From CAYUWG01 sp964448285 (GTDB lineage Bacteria; Bacteroidota; Ignavibacteria; SZUA-365), in the NCBI GenBank assembly GCA_964448285.1, contig CAYUWG010000017.1, positions 1 to 63,271 on the forward strand: a DNA stretch of 63,271 nt. The letters are read 5' to 3'. The notes beneath the pieces are model-generated. The model searched no databases. It had not been told where the DNA came from and worked only from the letters and a program-made list of their open reading frames with translations. The number at the start of each line of letters is the position of its first letter. Within the stretch, counting starts at the first letter, position 1. The position numbers and the translations under genes are program-made. This document shows positions 59,449 through 63,271 of the stretch, piece after piece.

Positions 59449-61158
59449 ATGCTCACCTCGCTGATCATCAAGAATTTTGCACTGATCGACCATTTGCAGA
59501 TTGCGTTCGATCACGGCTTGAATGTGGTAACCGGTGAAACGGGCGCCGGGAAATCCATCGTAATCGACGCGCTGAGTCTTGCATTGGGCGAACGCGCTGA
59601 CACGTCAGCAATTCGGGAAGGAACGGAGAAAGCGATCGTCGAGGCGGAGTTCGACGTCGAGAATCTCGGGAACCTGCAAACGCTCGTCATGAAACTCGGA
59701 GCGGACTGGCAGCCGGTGCTCATTCTGCGTCGCGAGGTTTCATCGAAGGGAGTGAGTCGATGCTTCATCAACGATGTGCCGGTCAACGTTGCGGCGTTAA
59801 AAGAAATCGGGGACACACTCGTCGATATTCACGGACAGCATGAACACCAATCGCTTCTCCATCGCGAAACACACATCGACATTCTCGATCGGATGGGCAA
59901 TCTCGGACCTTCAGTGGAGGAATACCGTTTTCGCTACCAAGCCCTGAAGGAAATTCAGGATGAACTGCGCGACGCGATGACGAAACGGGACACGATCGAG
60001 CAACGCAAAATCGAGTTGGATCGAATCCTCCATGAACTGCATACGATCAATCCTCAACCGAATGAAGATGAGAAGATCGAGAGCGAACTGAAACGCGCAG
60101 AACATGCGGAAAAAATCGTGACGGCTGGGAATGAGATCCTTACGATTCTGTACGACGGAGAAGGAAACGCGGCCGATTCATTGGGGCGTGCGATGAAGCT
60201 GCTCCATGAGCTGTCGCAGATCGATGATTCTCTGCGCGTTCACTCCGACGAACTTTCTTCGGCGGCGGCAATGGTGACGGAGACGGCCTTTACCGTTCGC
60301 ACGTATCTCGAAAAATTAGACGCTGAACCGGAACGCTGTGAGGAACTTCGCCATCGACTCAACGAGCTTCAGAATCTCAAACGCCGCTTCCGAATGACGC
60401 TTGACGAACTGCTTCAATCCATCAAGCAGATGGAAGCAGAGCGGGACTCGCTGGACAATCTCGATGCGCACATCGACGAGTTGAATGCGAAGTTGGAAAA
60501 GACCCGCGCTTTCGTTTCAGCACAGGCCGTGAAGCTTACGCAGGCGCGAAAGAAAGCATCAGCGCACCTCGCCACTGCAATCGTTTCCGAGTTGAAGGAG
60601 CTTGGTATCTCCCATGCGCGCTTCGAGACGAATATCGAACGAAGACCGGCCGATGACGTTCGTGACGGGCTGTTCGTCCTGTACGACAACACGCCGGTAC
60701 TTGCCGGAACGAACGGCGCAGATGACGTTGAGTTCTTCCTTTCTACAAACGTCGGCGAAGAGCCGAAACCCCTTGCGAAGGTCGCGAGCGGTGGTGAGGT
60801 TTCACGCATCATGCTAGCAATGAAATCCGTTTTCTCCGACAGTTCCGCGGTACCCGTACTCGTGTTTGACGAGATCGACGTCGGTGTAAGCGGAAACATC
60901 GCAAGCAAAGTCGGCCAGTCGATGCATCGCCTTGCGAAGCATCATCAAGTCATAGCCATAACGCATCTGCCGCAGATTGCCGGAGCCGGTGACGTGCATT
61001 TCCTCGTTTCGAAAGCCGTCGAGGGAAAGAGAACGCGCACGAACGTCCAGAGGTTAGAGATGGAAGAGCGCACGCATGAAATAGCGCGGCTCGTCAGCGG
61101 CGACCAAATCACGGAAGCTTCGATTCAGAACGCGCTCGAACTCATAAACAACCGTTAA
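59449..61158 (+). CDS. recN: DNA repair protein RecN
   Basis: 569 residues. N-terminal P-loop GETGAGKS (29-36) in LNVVTGETGAGKSIVIDAL, the RecN motif VDIHGQHEHQSLL, two long coiled-coil arms (about 160-380), then the ABC signature region KVASGGEVSRIMLAMK and Walker B VLVFDEIDVGVSG, followed by HQVIAITHLPQIA. It is an SMC-like ATPase that acts at double-strand breaks. No ribosome site is clear before the ATG. It ends two bases before cysS. Confidence 0.96.
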   Translation: MLTSLIIKNFALIDHLQIAFDHGLNVVTGETGAGKSIVIDALSLALGERADTSAIREGTEKAIVEAEFDVENLGNLQTLVMKLGADWQPVLILRREVSSKGVSRCFINDVPVNVAALKEIGDTLVDIHGQHEHQSLLHRETHIDILDRMGNLGPSVEEYRFRYQALKEIQDELRDAMTKRDTIEQRKIELDRILHELHTINPQPNEDEKIESELKRAEHAEKIVTAGNEILTILYDGEGNAADSLGRAMKLLHELSQIDDSLRVHSDELSSAAAMVTETAFTVRTYLEKLDAEPERCEELRHRLNELQNLKRRFRMTLDELLQSIKQMEAERDSLDNLDAHIDELNAKLEKTRAFVSAQAVKLTQARKKASAHLATAIVSELKELGISHARFETNIERRPADDVRDGLFVLYDNTPVLAGTNGADDVEFFLSTNVGEEPKPLAKVASGGEVSRIMLAMKSVFSDSSAVPVLVFDEIDVGVSGNIASKVGQSMHRLAKHHQVIAITHLPQIAGAGDVHFLVSKAVEGKRTRTNVQRLEMEERTHEIARLVSGDQITEASIQNALELINNR

Positions 61159-61160
61159 CC

Positions 61161-62558
61161 ATGCCGATTACACTCTACAACACGCTCACGAAGTCATTCG
61201 AAAAATTTCATCCCATCCAACAGGGACGTGTGTCGATGTACATGTGCGGGCCGACGGTCTATAATTTCTTCCACATCGGAAACGCCCGCACCTTCGTCAT
61301 TGGCGACGTCATCAGGCGGTACTTTCAGTTTCGGGGCTTCGACGTCCGCTTCGTCATGAACATCACCGACGTCGATGACAAGATCATTCAGAAAGCGCGT
61401 GAGGATGGAGTCGATTCGAAGCAGGTTGCGGAGGAGTTTACGCAGGCGTTCCTGATCGATCTCGATCGACTGGGAGTTCGCAAAGCGGATGCCTATCCAC
61501 GGGCAACGTCCTGCATGGACGAGATCATTCGGTACATCGAGAAGTTGGAAGATACCGGAGCGGCTTATGCCGTTGATGGCGACGTCTTCTTTCGGATTTC
61601 AGCGTTTCCCTCGTATGGGAAGTTGAGCGGGAAAAAGATCGAAGACCTTATCGCAGGAGCACGCGTCGAATCGGATCCGAGAAAGGAACAGCCTGCGGAT
61701 TTCGCGTTGTGGAAACGCGCCAAGGAAGGGGAGCCGTCATGGCAGTCACGATGGGGACCCGGCAGACCCGGATGGCATATCGAGTGCTCGGTCATGTCGC
61801 AGATGGAGCTTGGCGATACGTTCGACATTCATGCGGGGGGAAACGATTTGATTTTCCCGCACCACGAAAACGAGATCGCGCAGAGCGAAGCATTGACAAA
61901 AGCACCGCTCGCTCACTACTGGCTGCATTTCGGCTTTCTGAATATCGACAACGAGAAGATGTCCAAGTCGCTCGGCAATTTTTTTACCGCGCGCGAAGTA
62001 CTCGAAAAGTACGATGCGGAAACGGTGCGATTCTTTTTCCTGCAGACGCATTACCGCAGTCCGTTGAACTTCAGCAGCGAAGGACTCGATGCGGCGAAGA
62101 AAGGTTTGCAAAAACTTGGCGGCATTCTCGAAGAGTTGCGGCGACATTCCGGTTCGGGTGCATTCGACGTTGCGCGCTTCCGTACGCGGTTCGCTGACGC
62201 GGTCGATGATGACTTCAACACGCCGGCGGGCATGGGCGTGCTGTTCGATTTCATCCGGGAGGTAAATGCCGCGCTTCGCAGTGACGATGGGCTTTCCAAA
62301 CAGTCGATTGGGGATATTGAACGCTTCCTTCACGACGTCGCAGGGGATGTGTTTGGCATCATTCCAAAGGCGGATGGAGCGCAAGCCACCGATGATGATC
62401 TTCCGAAATTGATGCACGTGTTGATCGAAACACGACAGAAGGCTCGTGAAGAGAAGCAATGGGCAATAGCCGATTTTATCCGCGACCGGTTGAAGGAAAG
62501 CGGTTTCCTTTTGGAGGATGGGAAAGCAGGAACCATCTGGAAGAGGATTCACGAGTGA
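61161..62558 (+). CDS. cysS: Cysteinyl-tRNA synthetase
   Basis: 465 residues. MYMCGPTVYNFFHIGNARTF holds the first zinc cysteine and the HIGH-type motif (HIGN). Further zinc ligands are in GWHIECSVMS and FPHHENEIAQ. The KMSKS loop is ENEKMSKSLGNFF. The anticodon-binding domain is complete. It charges tRNA-Cys. Only two bases separate it from recN. Confidence 0.97.
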   Translation: MPITLYNTLTKSFEKFHPIQQGRVSMYMCGPTVYNFFHIGNARTFVIGDVIRRYFQFRGFDVRFVMNITDVDDKIIQKAREDGVDSKQVAEEFTQAFLIDLDRLGVRKADAYPRATSCMDEIIRYIEKLEDTGAAYAVDGDVFFRISAFPSYGKLSGKKIEDLIAGARVESDPRKEQPADFALWKRAKEGEPSWQSRWGPGRPGWHIECSVMSQMELGDTFDIHAGGNDLIFPHHENEIAQSEALTKAPLAHYWLHFGFLNIDNEKMSKSLGNFFTAREVLEKYDAETVRFFFLQTHYRSPLNFSSEGLDAAKKGLQKLGGILEELRRHSGSGAFDVARFRTRFADAVDDDFNTPAGMGVLFDFIREVNAALRSDDGLSKQSIGDIERFLHDVAGDVFGIIPKADGAQATDDDLPKLMHVLIETRQKAREEKQWAIADFIRDRLKESGFLLEDGKAGTIWKRIHE

Positions 62559-62582
62559 TACCATGACGCAAAGGAGTCATCT

Positions 62583-63092
62583 ATGAGCGCACCCTTCGTT
62601 TGGGAGAATTTTTTTCGAAAGAAGGAGTCGGAGGACATCTTCACGCTTCTCAAGCGTGTCCCGATCTTCGAGTCGCTGTCGAAGCATGAACTGAAGTTCA
62701 TCGAACGGATCCTGCACAGGAGAACGTACGATGAGAATGAAATCATCTTTCGCGAGGGCGAAGCCGGTCTCGGCATGTACATCATCGAAGAAGGAGAGGT
62801 GACGATTCACAGCGGAACAAGGGAGAATGTCCTGGCGCGACTGACGGACGGCGAGTTCTTCGGCGAGATGGCGTTGTTCAGCGATCAACCTCGGTATGCG
62901 AGCGCAACGGCAACGAAGCCTTCGAAGGTTTTCGGCTTCTTCCAGCCGGACTTGTTTTCGTTGATGGAGACGCGACCGAAGCTCGGCGTTTCGGTCGTGA
63001 TGAAACTTGCACGCATCATCGCGGAGAGACTCCACCGCGCAACGACGGAGTACAAGAGCCTGTCACAACGGCAAGCGGCTTCAGGGAAATGA
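62583..63092 (+). CDS. Cyclic-nucleotide-binding-domain protein without DNA-binding domain
   Basis: 169 residues, AAAGGAG before the ATG. One cNMP-binding domain at about 22-140: VPIFESLSKHELKFIERIL, IIFREGEAGLGMYIIEEGEV, and the phosphate-binding cassette DGEFFGEMALFSDQPRYASATA, which keeps the Gly-Glu and Arg of binding-competent domains. Instead of a Crp helix-turn-helix it ends in a short helix, so it is not a direct transcription factor. It overlaps the permease gene by four bases (ATGA) and may regulate it (inference). Confidence 0.88.
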   Translation: MSAPFVWENFFRKKESEDIFTLLKRVPIFESLSKHELKFIERILHRRTYDENEIIFREGEAGLGMYIIEEGEVTIHSGTRENVLARLTDGEFFGEMALFSDQPRYASATATKPSKVFGFFQPDLFSLMETRPKLGVSVVMKLARIIAERLHRATTEYKSLSQRQAASGK

Positions 63093-63271
63093 GCGCCAAT
63101 ACGAAAATCCTCATCCTGCTTTTTCTGTTCGTCCTTTTCGGCGGATTGCTTTACACGCTTTTCACCATCGGCGCGATCATCGCAATCTTCCTACTCGCGA
63201 TGCTGTTCGCGTTCATCCTCGCGCCGGCTGTGGACTTCTGTGAAAGCATCGGCGTACCACGGGGACTTGGG
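63089..63271 (+). CDS. AI-2E-type (PerM) permease, N-terminal fragment
   Basis: 61 residues to the window edge; the gene continues beyond it. It starts at the ATG overlapping the previous stop and has two hydrophobic helices (ILILLFLFVLFGGLLYTLF; IIAIFLLAMLFAFILAPAVD), the second ending in the FILAPAVDFCESIGVPRG stretch that resembles the first helices of AI-2E/PerM transporters. Substrate unknown. Confidence 0.65.
   Translation, partial: MSANTKILILLFLFVLFGGLLYTLFTIGAIIAIFLLAMLFAFILAPAVDFCESIGVPRGLG

Noticed and set aside
1..63271. tRNA, rRNA, IS element, prophage or CRISPR array
   Set aside because: I scanned the intergenic gaps by eye and saw no cloverleaf, transposase, integrase or regularly spaced repeats; a dedicated RNA search was not possible.

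Overview
The window is about 63 kb of ordinary chromosomal DNA, near 50% GC by eye and densely coded, with no phage, IS element, CRISPR array, rRNA or recognisable tRNA. It looks like a Bacteroidota/Chlorobiota-side bacterium, most likely Ignavibacteria or Kapabacteria-like (inference). The reasons are: several secreted proteins ending in type IX secretion (T9SS) sorting domains, PorU-like and PorZ-like proteins, an F1Fo-ATPase operon without beta and epsilon genes, and upstream elements of the Bacteroidota form TTTG/CTTG-N19-20-TAnnTTTG.

Region by region. (1) 1-7620, minus: one tight operon coding a 1000-residue TPR protein, an outer-membrane barrel, a one-helix membrane protein, ExbB, ExbD, TonB, a small ORF and the start of a cytochrome-c-like protein; it reads as a dedicated TonB-energised envelope system. 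(2) 7874-10704, plus: a MoxR-type AAA+ ATPase with a VWA partner. (3) 10867-16410, plus: atpZ, an atpI-like gene, atpB, atpE, atpF, atpH, atpA and atpG, closed by a clear terminator. (4) 16702-30070: T9SS cargo proteins, a NYN-domain protein flanked by palindromic repeats, and a minus-strand unit joining a gingipain-like C25 protease, a CheY-like regulator and a CHASE-PAS histidine kinase that has lost its phospho-accepting histidine. (5) 30114-34707, minus: a DUF4402 pilin-like protein, a PapD-like chaperone and an usher-like barrel fused to an OmpA peptidoglycan-binding domain. This is the most unusual locus here. (6) 34984-35382: a lone receiver-domain protein.

(7) 35567-48477, plus: a long head-to-tail run of eleven genes, mostly overlapping: DsbD, type 2 IPP isomerase, polyprenyl synthase, HPr, enzyme I, two glucose-6-phosphate isomerase types, a PEGA protein, a PHP phosphoesterase, lumazine synthase and a PorZ-like propeller protein. 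(8) 48478-49845, minus: a CoA-disulfide-reductase-like flavoprotein. (9) 50012-63271, plus: cmk-ispH-rpsA, mtaB, ffh-rpsP-rimM-trmD-rplS, an MqnA-like protein, recN, cysS, a cNMP-binding protein and the start of an AI-2E-type permease.

Together these cover energy conversion, isoprenoid and sugar-phosphate metabolism, translation and targeting, and at least three envelope systems: TonB/TPR, T9SS and the chaperone-usher-like locus. All functions come from reading motifs by eye; no database search was run.
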